A DNA stretch of 42,719 nt. Source: a virus. The notes under the pieces were generated by a model, which did not search any database, had not been told where the DNA came from, and saw only the letters and a program-made list of their open reading frames with translations. Shown here piece after piece: positions 17,061-24,958 of this stretch. Within the stretch, counting starts at the first letter, position 1. Each line of letters starts with the position of its first letter. The DNA is taken from IMG/VR virus record IMGVR_UViG_3300031565_000101, positions 1-42,719 of that record. One strand, written 5' to 3'. Made by a program: the position numbers and the translations under genes.

Positions 17061-17678
17061 TTATAGTGGTTCATATGGGATGGTTGAATTTAACCGGCTT
17101 ATCTTCGACCGACTAATCACTTTAATACTTGTTTGGTCTTTCAAAATGTTTAATGCAAGTACAAAATTCTTATAGAACTTTTCAAACGCGTTAGCAGAAA
17201 TTTGTTTAGTCGTCCCGTAATATTGATGATAGTATTTTCCACCCATATCAAAGCCCAATAAATGAATTTCATCGTATCCTAATAACACGGCTAATTGCAG
17301 CGCACAAAACCCACTGTTGTATCCCGTTCTAAAATCACTAAATGAAAAACCAATTCCTTCAACGCCCGCATTACGAATCACCATGTTCATACAAAACAAG
17401 TTATATACGAACCCATCTTTATGCACAAACTTCCCATCGCGAAATTTCATTGAGCAATGTTCGGGATTCGTAACTAAAACCCATGTAGTATTAACGTCTT
17501 TGAAACGGCCCTCTTGCACTCTACGAAATATTGAAGAATCTGCAGTAATACAATATGTTGGATTTGGCACGTCGAGCGCTGAAACATTTACAGCGATTGT
17601 GTCCTCGTTTTTTAATTTACTAAAGTCATAACCACTTAAACTTTTTCCACCACCTACAATATATACTTTCCTGACCAT
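17061..17678 (-). CDS. MptE/DUF115-like (GT42-resembling) protein
   Basis: A 205-residue protein starting at ATG 17678 after GGAG. VYIVGGGKSLSGYDFSKL at the N-terminus and SGFCALQLAVLLGYDEIHLL plus GFDMGG later match the DUF115/MptE-like fold, which also resembles GT42 sialyltransferases. Members occur in flagellin- and surface-glycosylation loci, so a glycan-transfer role is plausible but not certain. A paralogue lies in the head module at 38640-39281. Its ribosome binding site directly abuts one arm of the large inverted repeat. Confidence 0.65.
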   Translation of the reverse strand: MVRKVYIVGGGKSLSGYDFSKLKNEDTIAVNVSALDVPNPTYCITADSSIFRRVQEGRFKDVNTTWVLVTNPEHCSMKFRDGKFVHKDGFVYNLFCMNMVIRNAGVEGIGFSFSDFRTGYNSGFCALQLAVLLGYDEIHLLGFDMGGKYYHQYYGTTKQISANAFEKFYKNFVLALNILKDQTSIKVISRSKISRLNSTIPYEPL

Positions 17679-17688
17679 CGAATTCTCC

Positions 17689-17919
17689 AACTTTATACAG
17701 TGAAACTTTGATGCAATTTTCTAATCGGTCGGGAACTACCGAAATCTCTATTTATTTATATTGATATAACCATATATAAATACAGTAATTAAAAATGCTT
17801 TGTTATTATTATTATTATTATATATTATATAGTTATCAAACAATATCGAAAGATAAATAACAAAACTGGAATTCTCTGTTCAATTTGAAAATTGCACAAC
17901 TGTTTCACTGTATAAAGTT
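17689..17919. repeat. 33-base imperfect inverted repeat bounding a 165-base AT-rich non-coding core
   Basis: The arms are 17689-17721 and 17887-17919. The outer 18 bases (AACTTTATACAGTGAAAC) and inner 10 (TGCAATTTTC) are perfect inverted copies; only a central 5-base block differs (TTTGA versus AGTTG). The core holds six TTA units (17803-17820), a TTTGTTATT/AATAACAAA inverted pair and a small TCGGT/ACCGA hairpin. No reading frame is evident in the 262-base gap between the tip-protein gene and the DUF115-like gene. The function is unknown: MITE-like remnant, cruciform/origin or RNA regulatory structure. Confidence 0.85.
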
Positions 17920-17940
17920 CATAAAACGTTTATCGAAAAT

Positions 17941-20436
17941 TTATACTCGAGCGACTGTAATATCATAACTTTGCCAACTATCATAGCCGTCCCGAACACT
18001 ATACAGCACAAATCTCAATTGTGTATTTAACTCACCGGCCGATGGTAAACCACAATCACTCAATTCATCTGCCTCAGAATAAGTATATGTCACACCCGAC
18101 AAGGCAGTCTCCGTTCTTACTAAATCATTATTCTCATCGTAAATTTTTAACGTATATGTTGTCCCCGCTTCTGGGCCAATACTTACAGCACTATGTTCTG
18201 TAATCTCAGATAGTTGCTGAAGCCTGTCGCGATGAGTCCACGTAAGCGTAGGTTGCCCCGAAAAAGATACGGGATAACTACTGCTATTGACTTTAAGATT
18301 GCCCGGCGGGTATGGCCGAATCATTCGACTTGCAAACACTGATGCGTTGCGGACAGTCGCGTCGCCGATAGCTAATTCACCAAGTCCTGTTCGTGGAAGA
18401 ATCTTTACGCCGGGTTGGTCCGCGACTGTGAACTCTCGACCAGCGATATATGATACAGTGCCAATAAACCAAACTCTTGTAGATGCGGCATGAGCCGCGG
18501 GCACGGTATCAAGGCATCCTCTTGCAATGCTTACTTGATTGCTTGCGGCCGTGACTGTTAGAACTTTCACAATCTCATCTTCAATAATTGCCCAGTCTCC
18601 CGCAGCAACGTCGGCCAGTCCTTGTTCATCTGTCATTGTGATTGTTGCATTCGCGGCGTTCAGTAAAAGCTCTGCATCTAAAGTTCCGTTTGGAGTAAAA
18701 TGTCCGCGACCGTCGCTGTTCAAATCTCCGGTTAAAGAATCTCTTAAATACAAATGATAATCATAAGCGTCTCCAGACGGTCGCTTTGCCGCCACAACTA
18801 AAAATCCACTGTCATCGTCTAATGCTTGCGCCTCTGAAAGTCCCGCGTCTAAAAGCACATCCCAAAATGTTGCTTCCATTAACATTCTGTCAGGACAAAC
18901 AGCGGGCTCGTTTCGTGGGTCAGTCCAACCAGAATCAGCCGGTGTTGTATAAATCGCCGTGCCTACTGAAAACACATCTTGAACACAATCGATTGTTAAT
19001 TGGCCATCTTGAAGCGTGCCGAGATTAATTTTTAGAACACGCATAATCATTTCAGTTATACCTAATATCGCCCAAGTTACTTTGAAAGTATCTCCCGGGC
19101 GTAAAGCGCTCATTGTTCTTTTACATTTCAAACGCATCATTACCGCAAAAGAACCCACTTGTTGGCGCTCTCTTGCGACTAATTTAGACGCTAATGTGTC
19201 ATTAACAACACCTAAGTATTCAACCTCATACTCAACCCATTTTCCATTTTGCATGTCCATTAGTGCAATGTCGTGGTTTGGAATTGATATAGGCTTATTG
19301 TGTAGCATATTCCAATATGTTAATTGAATCGCATTAATTGTTTCGTGAAATGTGCCTTGGCCATACCCCGTCATATCAACAATATCACTATCATCATAAA
19401 CAGTTAAGTCACCCGCGGTATAATCATCACGGATTAATTTTATTATTACCTCACCTGTTGTAGGCTCTTCGTATATTTTAGCATCAATGTGTCGTAAAAC
19501 ATCTTGTATAAATTGTCGTAATGTTTGTGTTTGACTTTCCCATTTCATACAAAGACCAAAGCCTTCAGTATAAATAGTGTCAGCGGCCGCTTCCCAAGTA
19601 GCTGCGGGTAATAGTGCCGTAGATATTTTAAGACCCCAATCTTGATTCGTTAAGCACTCTCGTATGATATGAATTACGTTTAGTGAATTACTTATGTCCG
19701 CTTTTGCTATATACCATTGAGCGGAACCATCAGTTAATAAGTCTGTTCTTTTAACTAAAAACTTCCAAGGCTTAAGGTACGGCGACGTGCCTAATCTCAC
19801 TTGCTGTAAAGTCGCTGAAGTTAATCCCCTATACGCAGAAACATCTGCGCCTAATTGAGTAACAAGATAAGCATTCCGAGCCTGTGCGGACCCACCGTAA
19901 TTGAAAGTGACCGTTCCTACAATCCCGCCTTCTTTATCTTCGCCGCCAAATAAATTGGGTTCATCAATAACTGCGGAAGCCGCGCTGTCTGCGTTCAAAA
20001 CTGTATGGTCAGATGAGTCAGGCCAAGCAACAGTGTCACCAACTTTAATTTGCTTCACGCCGTCATAAACTCCTTGACATAATATTAAATTCATGCCAAC
20101 GGCATAATGATAACCAATAGTATAATAGACGCGCTTATTGTTAAACCATTTATTGACAGTATAATGACGAACGATTGCTGATGTAGAAATGTCACCCCAC
20201 CAATCAATCAAAGGATTCTCTATCCAATTTGTTCCAAAGCCAATAGTGTATTTTGTGCCCTCTCTTTGAGTTGGCATAGAGAAGTCATCGGGTTTAACAC
20301 TCGGTGGTTTTGGGTCTTTTTGAGTCATTTGACTTATCGCAAATGAAATGGCCGCAGTCGCTGCCATTAACGCTACATAAGTCCAAAAAATAGCATCGTC
20401 AATTCCAAATATAGCTAAGATGTTTTCATTTATCAT
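17941..20436 (-). CDS. Tail tip / central fibre protein (J-like)
   Basis: An 831-residue protein closing the tail operon, the usual place of the lambda J-like receptor-binding tip. The N-terminal 35 residues contain one hydrophobic segment (about 17-35), then a hub-type domain. About 285-400 matches phage-tail-domain style: TQTLRQFIQDVLRHIDAKIY, then EVIIKLIRDDY. The C-terminal part holds beta-sandwich segments, including a Pro-rich fibronectin-III-like end (about 730-831). It should bind the host receptor and contact the hub. ATG 20436 overlaps the preceding gene as ATGA. Confidence 0.75.
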   Translation of the reverse strand: MINENILAIFGIDDAIFWTYVALMAATAAISFAISQMTQKDPKPPSVKPDDFSMPTQREGTKYTIGFGTNWIENPLIDWWGDISTSAIVRHYTVNKWFNNKRVYYTIGYHYAVGMNLILCQGVYDGVKQIKVGDTVAWPDSSDHTVLNADSAASAVIDEPNLFGGEDKEGGIVGTVTFNYGGSAQARNAYLVTQLGADVSAYRGLTSATLQQVRLGTSPYLKPWKFLVKRTDLLTDGSAQWYIAKADISNSLNVIHIIRECLTNQDWGLKISTALLPAATWEAAADTIYTEGFGLCMKWESQTQTLRQFIQDVLRHIDAKIYEEPTTGEVIIKLIRDDYTAGDLTVYDDSDIVDMTGYGQGTFHETINAIQLTYWNMLHNKPISIPNHDIALMDMQNGKWVEYEVEYLGVVNDTLASKLVARERQQVGSFAVMMRLKCKRTMSALRPGDTFKVTWAILGITEMIMRVLKINLGTLQDGQLTIDCVQDVFSVGTAIYTTPADSGWTDPRNEPAVCPDRMLMEATFWDVLLDAGLSEAQALDDDSGFLVVAAKRPSGDAYDYHLYLRDSLTGDLNSDGRGHFTPNGTLDAELLLNAANATITMTDEQGLADVAAGDWAIIEDEIVKVLTVTAASNQVSIARGCLDTVPAAHAASTRVWFIGTVSYIAGREFTVADQPGVKILPRTGLGELAIGDATVRNASVFASRMIRPYPPGNLKVNSSSYPVSFSGQPTLTWTHRDRLQQLSEITEHSAVSIGPEAGTTYTLKIYDENNDLVRTETALSGVTYTYSEADELSDCGLPSAGELNTQLRFVLYSVRDGYDSWQSYDITVARV

Positions 20437-21233
20437 AATTCAATATTCTTTTCAAATGGACTATCGACTGCTAAAAATTCATTTCCCCCAAAGTTTAGTT
20501 TATTATCAAATCTTGCTTTACAAGTTGCCGGTGTATGGTCACAACCTGCGTAAGCTATAAACGCGTCACCCGCTGCGGCGGAAACAAAAGCTCTATCAAC
20601 AGTCACGGTATTTGTTGCGTGTGCAATAATTAAGCGAGTAGCTGTTCCTATTTTTAATTTTCCACCAAGAAAATAGCCATCTGATTCAGTTGCGAATTGA
20701 CTACTTGTAATAACGGTGGACGCCACGATAGACACCGTGCCAGTCACTTTATAACTTTCTTGATTGATTAAGCACCCAGTCTTATATAGTGCGTGATTGC
20801 ACAAGCGACTACATCGCCTACGGTGTCCTAATCTAAATCTGCTTGTTAAAACGTTATCAAACCTACAGGTGGGAACGCCGTCTTTATCAAATGAAATGAA
20901 AGACATGTAGCCGCTCCAAATCTTAGCATAGTTCGCGACATGCTGTCTATAAATATTTAATGATACTAATGAATCAATTGGACCCGATATAAAATCGTTC
21001 GTGAAGTCGTAGCCTCTACTAAGTTCCAAGCTCACTACATTATCATCTTCAACCTCACCACCTATTATAATCTCGGACCGTTTAATCATCCCAGCCGTGT
21101 ACGTATTTCCAATGTAAGTAATATCATCAGCAGAGGTATTTAATCGCCAATGCTCGCCGTCACTATTATAAATATCAAATTGCTCTATGGGAATTCCATC
21201 AGCGGCACTAATCTCGTAGTCTTGATAAGCCAT
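20433..21233 (-). CDS. BR0599/DUF2163-like tail hub protein (gpL-like)
   Basis: A 266-residue protein with the recognisable C-terminal block of phage BR0599-family proteins: CSRLCNHALYKTGC (141-154), then GCDHTPATCKARFDN and NFGG. Cys141, Cys145, Cys154, Cys231 and Cys238 form a pattern like the Fe-S cluster-binding region of lambda gpL, so a metal cluster is possible. The N-terminal half is beta-rich. It would sit between distal tail protein and tip. It starts in a TAATG junction with the 560-residue gene. Confidence 0.8.
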   Translation of the reverse strand: MAYQDYEISAADGIPIEQFDIYNSDGEHWRLNTSADDITYIGNTYTAGMIKRSEIIIGGEVEDDNVVSLELSRGYDFTNDFISGPIDSLVSLNIYRQHVANYAKIWSGYMSFISFDKDGVPTCRFDNVLTSRFRLGHRRRCSRLCNHALYKTGCLINQESYKVTGTVSIVASTVITSSQFATESDGYFLGGKLKIGTATRLIIAHATNTVTVDRAFVSAAAGDAFIAYAGCDHTPATCKARFDNKLNFGGNEFLAVDSPFEKNIEL

Positions 21234-22915
21234 TATGCTATTACCCTCGTGAAGTTAGTCCTACAAATGAGAGTCCCAGGTTCCACCCATTCCATTTCAA
21301 CGTTGTCCTCTGTTAGTCGACATTTGTCTAACATAGAAATAACACAGTCGCCGACTTCTAATTCTACGCCTAAAGCGCTACTAAATCCGATTATTTCTTC
21401 ATCACCCGATGTTGTGATTCCCGTAATTTCTCTAAAGTATTGAGTACCATCTGAAAGTGTAAAAGCAATATGCGTTCTTAAGGTATTGAGCGTCATATTC
21501 CGCGCCCAACCAACGTTAGCGACTGTCACCTCAGTTTCAGCGGCGCCTAACGTTTGCGTTTGTTGGAAGTCATTCTTATCGCTTACTATCCAAACTGGAT
21601 TCCTTCGGCCATATAAGTAATGTAAAAACTCTCTGAACGCCCACACCTTTGCTTTAGTATCCGACCTAAATATATGCCTTTGAGTATATTTATTAAAGTC
21701 ACTATCTGAAAACATCGTAAATGAATCAATGCCGTACTCAATGAAATGACTTTCACTATCAACTGAATTCTCCAAACCATCTTCAACTAAAGTAGCTGGG
21801 AGTACCGGTAGCCCTTCGTACTCAGTTGGAGCAGAATAAGTAGTGATTAATTTATTATCTTTAATAATAAAAACACCTTTGAAATGTCCGAACGTGTCGG
21901 TGTCTATGTCCCATGGAGCAGGTCCAATCATATACCCGATTCGTAATGGCATAATCCATTTTAAACCCGTCCAACTATTCAAGACTGGTGTTTCTAATGT
22001 GAGACTGGCATCGGCGACAGTTGCGATTTTAATCGACTCATAAGAGTCAAAACTCTGCCAAATAATTGCATAACTATCGTCTCTAAAATCCGCATTAGTT
22101 GTATCAAGATTTATTACAGTATCATCTACATCAATGTCCGCAGTATGCTCTTCTACTTCGCCCCATATAGGAACGCCCCAAGTTCTTTTCATCCATTGAA
22201 ATAACAACGCGTCTAATCGAGCCTGCTCTTGCTCGGTTTTTAATAAGCTATTAAATTGAAAACGTTGGCGAGGCGTGGGCCGAATCGTCATTCGCTGCTC
22301 TGAACCGTCTTTCGATGTGATTATATCAGTTAAGCACTCAAGCCCTTCTAATAACGGCAGTGACGGTTCAAAAGGAAAAACCGCAACCCGTGTTCCCGTC
22401 ATTGTTAAAACAAGAGTCTCACTCGTTAATGTAAAAGTAATTGTCGCAGAGAATTCCGTTGCACCGATTTCTGAAACTTCAACCGTGAAAACTTTACTGC
22501 CAAGTGGAGCGATACTAAAAGGCGTTACTTCTGGGTCAAGTGTATATTCAGTGGCATTAGTTTTTACAATAGCCGAGCATGAAATAATATCAAACCAAGC
22601 ATTCCATAAAGTAAACTCTTCTTCAACGGTGGCTACGATAGAGCCGAAAGCGATGGGCGTTGTTATCATGTGCGTGCGATAATAATAATCATCCAAAAAG
22701 GAATCAACTTTAGTTCCAGTCCAAACAGTTTCGTTTTCACTTTGCTCAACGAATGCATAATCACTTTCGGCTATTGGGTCAAACGTAGCAATTTCTGTAG
22801 GTGGAAACGCAGGCGGACCTTTTTCTGCCGCTTGTATCGTGCTTGATACACTTGCGTTCCAAGCCGCTTCTATGCTACTTGGGGCTTCAACTAATGTCCC
22901 AGTATAATTTGCCAT
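21233..22915 (-). CDS. Probable distal tail / baseplate protein (560 aa)
   Basis: Its place between tape measure and hub genes is that of a distal tail protein. The middle contains DIITSKDGSEQRMTIRPTPR (about 197-216), like the SxDGxExR...PR element of many phage distal-tail proteins. About 90-190 reads as an immunoglobulin- or carbohydrate-binding-like insertion. The remainder is beta-rich with no enzyme motif. It starts in a TAATG overlap with the preceding gene. Confidence 0.7.
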   Translation of the reverse strand: MANYTGTLVEAPSSIEAAWNASVSSTIQAAEKGPPAFPPTEIATFDPIAESDYAFVEQSENETVWTGTKVDSFLDDYYYRTHMITTPIAFGSIVATVEEEFTLWNAWFDIISCSAIVKTNATEYTLDPEVTPFSIAPLGSKVFTVEVSEIGATEFSATITFTLTSETLVLTMTGTRVAVFPFEPSLPLLEGLECLTDIITSKDGSEQRMTIRPTPRQRFQFNSLLKTEQEQARLDALLFQWMKRTWGVPIWGEVEEHTADIDVDDTVINLDTTNADFRDDSYAIIWQSFDSYESIKIATVADASLTLETPVLNSWTGLKWIMPLRIGYMIGPAPWDIDTDTFGHFKGVFIIKDNKLITTYSAPTEYEGLPVLPATLVEDGLENSVDSESHFIEYGIDSFTMFSDSDFNKYTQRHIFRSDTKAKVWAFREFLHYLYGRRNPVWIVSDKNDFQQTQTLGAAETEVTVANVGWARNMTLNTLRTHIAFTLSDGTQYFREITGITTSGDEEIIGFSSALGVELEVGDCVISMLDKCRLTEDNVEMEWVEPGTLICRTNFTRVIA

Positions 22916-23916
22916 TACACTTCTTTCAAAAAAGCAAATCCGCAGTACAGATTCAATGAGTCACCTTCAAGACTATCTGCGTGAAATATTTTCCACGTGT
23001 CACTACCATATACAACCTCTTGTCCGGCTGAATAATTAGTGCAGTTTAAGAATCTTACACCTGCGGGCCAACCCAATAAAGAATAGTTATCATCGCTTCT
23101 TTTGCCAAACACATAAATGGGACACGCCGCTGCTAAACTGTTATAAAAATTAGGTGACTTTGACCAGAACATAGAAGCCATGCCACTTTTTGAATAATCG
23201 CTATTGCCTGTTTGTCCCGCAACACAAGGGAATGCGATTTCGCCCGCATCGTTGTTCGCCATTCTCCAATCTGCCACGCTATCCATATCAACGTAAACGG
23301 CTCCATGAGGATAACCGCTTGGATTAACTGTAAAGTAACTCGGTTGATACCAATTACTTGGGCCATTATTCCAATCGCCATAAGGTGTCCTACTTGAAAA
23401 TGAAGCGGAGTAAAACTGACCGCCAGTATATAAGCCTTGTTTTTCTAAACAGCCAAAGCTCATAAATTGGAATTTGCCAGAAGTGACTTCAACACAAATA
23501 TTTACAGTGTTCTCAACTGCAAAAAAGTAATAAGCAGGAATAGCAGATATTGACATTTGGGTCATGCAGTTGCCACAAGCGAGATTGCTATAATTAAGAT
23601 TCAAAGGATACACTGTTTGCTTATCCCAGTCTTCTGCCACATTGTAGCCGGTCGAACCATTTATTATTATGCCCGTAACTTTTCCATCAGCAGAGTCTTG
23701 ATTATCTTGTGTTAATAGCGAACCACTTTCATCGACAGCAGAACGAAAATTAAAATACATCTCTGTAGATGAACTTGCTGATTTTTGAACGTGCAGTCGG
23801 TAGCCCGTGCCATTAGCCGTATAAAGATTTACAGTCCATCCTTCAGCCAAAAGAAAAACTCTCAGCTTGTCTAATAAATCCGTAGGGCCGGTCGCTGTTC
23901 CTGTTTGATAACCCAT
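22915..23916 (-). CDS. Virion/tail structural protein, paralogue 1
   Basis: A 333-residue protein whose start MGYQTGTATGPTDLLDKLRV resembles that of the adjacent 345-residue protein. Similar Tyr/Gly/Asn-rich, beta-type sequence follows, including PAYYFFAVENTVNICVEV and YPHGAVYVD. Similar openings occur in tail-associated virion proteins of siphophages. The role is unknown; it may be a side fibre or a sugar-binding accessory of the tail tip. Confidence 0.65.
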   Translation of the reverse strand: MGYQTGTATGPTDLLDKLRVFLLAEGWTVNLYTANGTGYRLHVQKSASSSTEMYFNFRSAVDESGSLLTQDNQDSADGKVTGIIINGSTGYNVAEDWDKQTVYPLNLNYSNLACGNCMTQMSISAIPAYYFFAVENTVNICVEVTSGKFQFMSFGCLEKQGLYTGGQFYSASFSSRTPYGDWNNGPSNWYQPSYFTVNPSGYPHGAVYVDMDSVADWRMANNDAGEIAFPCVAGQTGNSDYSKSGMASMFWSKSPNFYNSLAAACPIYVFGKRSDDNYSLLGWPAGVRFLNCTNYSAGQEVVYGSDTWKIFHADSLEGDSLNLYCGFAFLKEV

Positions 23917-23920
23917 TACT

Positions 23921-24958
23921 TTACTCCTTTTTTATAGCCCAAAAATCACCTCTGGAGGCATTCGCAACTATTGGAAATACGATATAAGTTTCACCGTTTA
24001 TTGTTAAAGTATCCTCGGCCGCAAGACCACCATATCCCGGTACGGCATAGCAGCCTTGCAACTCTCCAAATATATGATTATTCGGATTATTCATTGTCAT
24101 AATTAAAGGAAACACGGGATATGAGCCGTCAATGTTTTCTCTTAAACTGTTAGTGAATATATTATCCGGACCATAAGAAGTATTCTCTGAAGATATATAT
24201 GGCCAGACATTATTATCATTATATAAAGTTGATCCTTCCCTTCCTTTCATTCTTATCCAAGAAGTTCCTTGCATCACTTTTAATGTAGAATAATAACCTG
24301 TAATATCAAATGTTCCCTGTACTATCACACCCTCTGCATTAGCGTATGGATTTGGGAATGCTCGATGATCTGTCGCAACTGAACTATATCTATGATTCGC
24401 CACCGTGCTTATAGGGCATGCACTTCCACCAACAACCATCGGATACGGGAATTGGGTCGGCAGTCCATAGGGCAAAGCAAAGCCTTGATATAAGCATTCA
24501 TACACGCTGGAGATTTTAGCAACAACAACATATCTTCTGCCATTGCCTAAGAACCAATACGGGATAGGATTTTCCCACATTAACATTCTTGGCAAACGAC
24601 CTTGTGTCACGCCCGGCTGTAGAGAAATATCAACACCAGACGAATAGCCGGTCATCGCGGCCATACGCCAATTATAATAATCATCGCCGACATCTGAGTA
24701 GGTGTCAATCCAAGTATAAATTTCATCAACACCAGAGGTGCCAGGACCATGTGCAAACATTTCAGCTTCGCTGACGGCAGTATAACTATCAATCGTCCAA
24801 GCTTGTGAACTTCCACCGGAAGCAACGTCATCGTCAATTGCTACAAGCTCATCCATATCAGGATGGTCACCAATTACTCTCGCGGGGTCACTGATAAAGT
24901 CTTTTAACCGTTCTAACAAATCGAGATAACCATCAGCTGTTCCAATTTCGTAAGCCAT
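23921..24958 (-). CDS. Virion/tail structural protein, paralogue 2
   Basis: A 345-residue protein with the start MAYEIGTADGYLDLLERLKD, a middle IPYWFLGNGRRYVVVAKISS followed by YECLYQGFALPYG, and a lysine-containing end that parallel its downstream neighbour. The two are an old tandem duplication. It is rich in aromatic, Gly and Asn residues and should be an exposed beta-structure. Its ATG overlaps the tape-measure stop (TAATG), placing it immediately after the tape measure in the tail tip set. Confidence 0.65.
   Translation of the reverse strand: MAYEIGTADGYLDLLERLKDFISDPARVIGDHPDMDELVAIDDDVASGGSSQAWTIDSYTAVSEAEMFAHGPGTSGVDEIYTWIDTYSDVGDDYYNWRMAAMTGYSSGVDISLQPGVTQGRLPRMLMWENPIPYWFLGNGRRYVVVAKISSVYECLYQGFALPYGLPTQFPYPMVVGGSACPISTVANHRYSSVATDHRAFPNPYANAEGVIVQGTFDITGYYSTLKVMQGTSWIRMKGREGSTLYNDNNVWPYISSENTSYGPDNIFTNSLRENIDGSYPVFPLIMTMNNPNNHIFGELQGCYAVPGYGGLAAEDTLTINGETYIVFPIVANASRGDFWAIKKE

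Noticed and set aside
8375-17678. Host chromosomal O-antigen locus joined by misassembly
   Set aside because: Strand, overlaps and ribosome binding sites match the flanking phage genes, and DUF115-like paralogues link it to the head module. Not fully excluded without read coverage.
17761-17830. Additional promoters in the AT-rich core
   Set aside because: Several TATAAT-like strings occur by composition, but no convincing -35 element at 16-18 bases was found.
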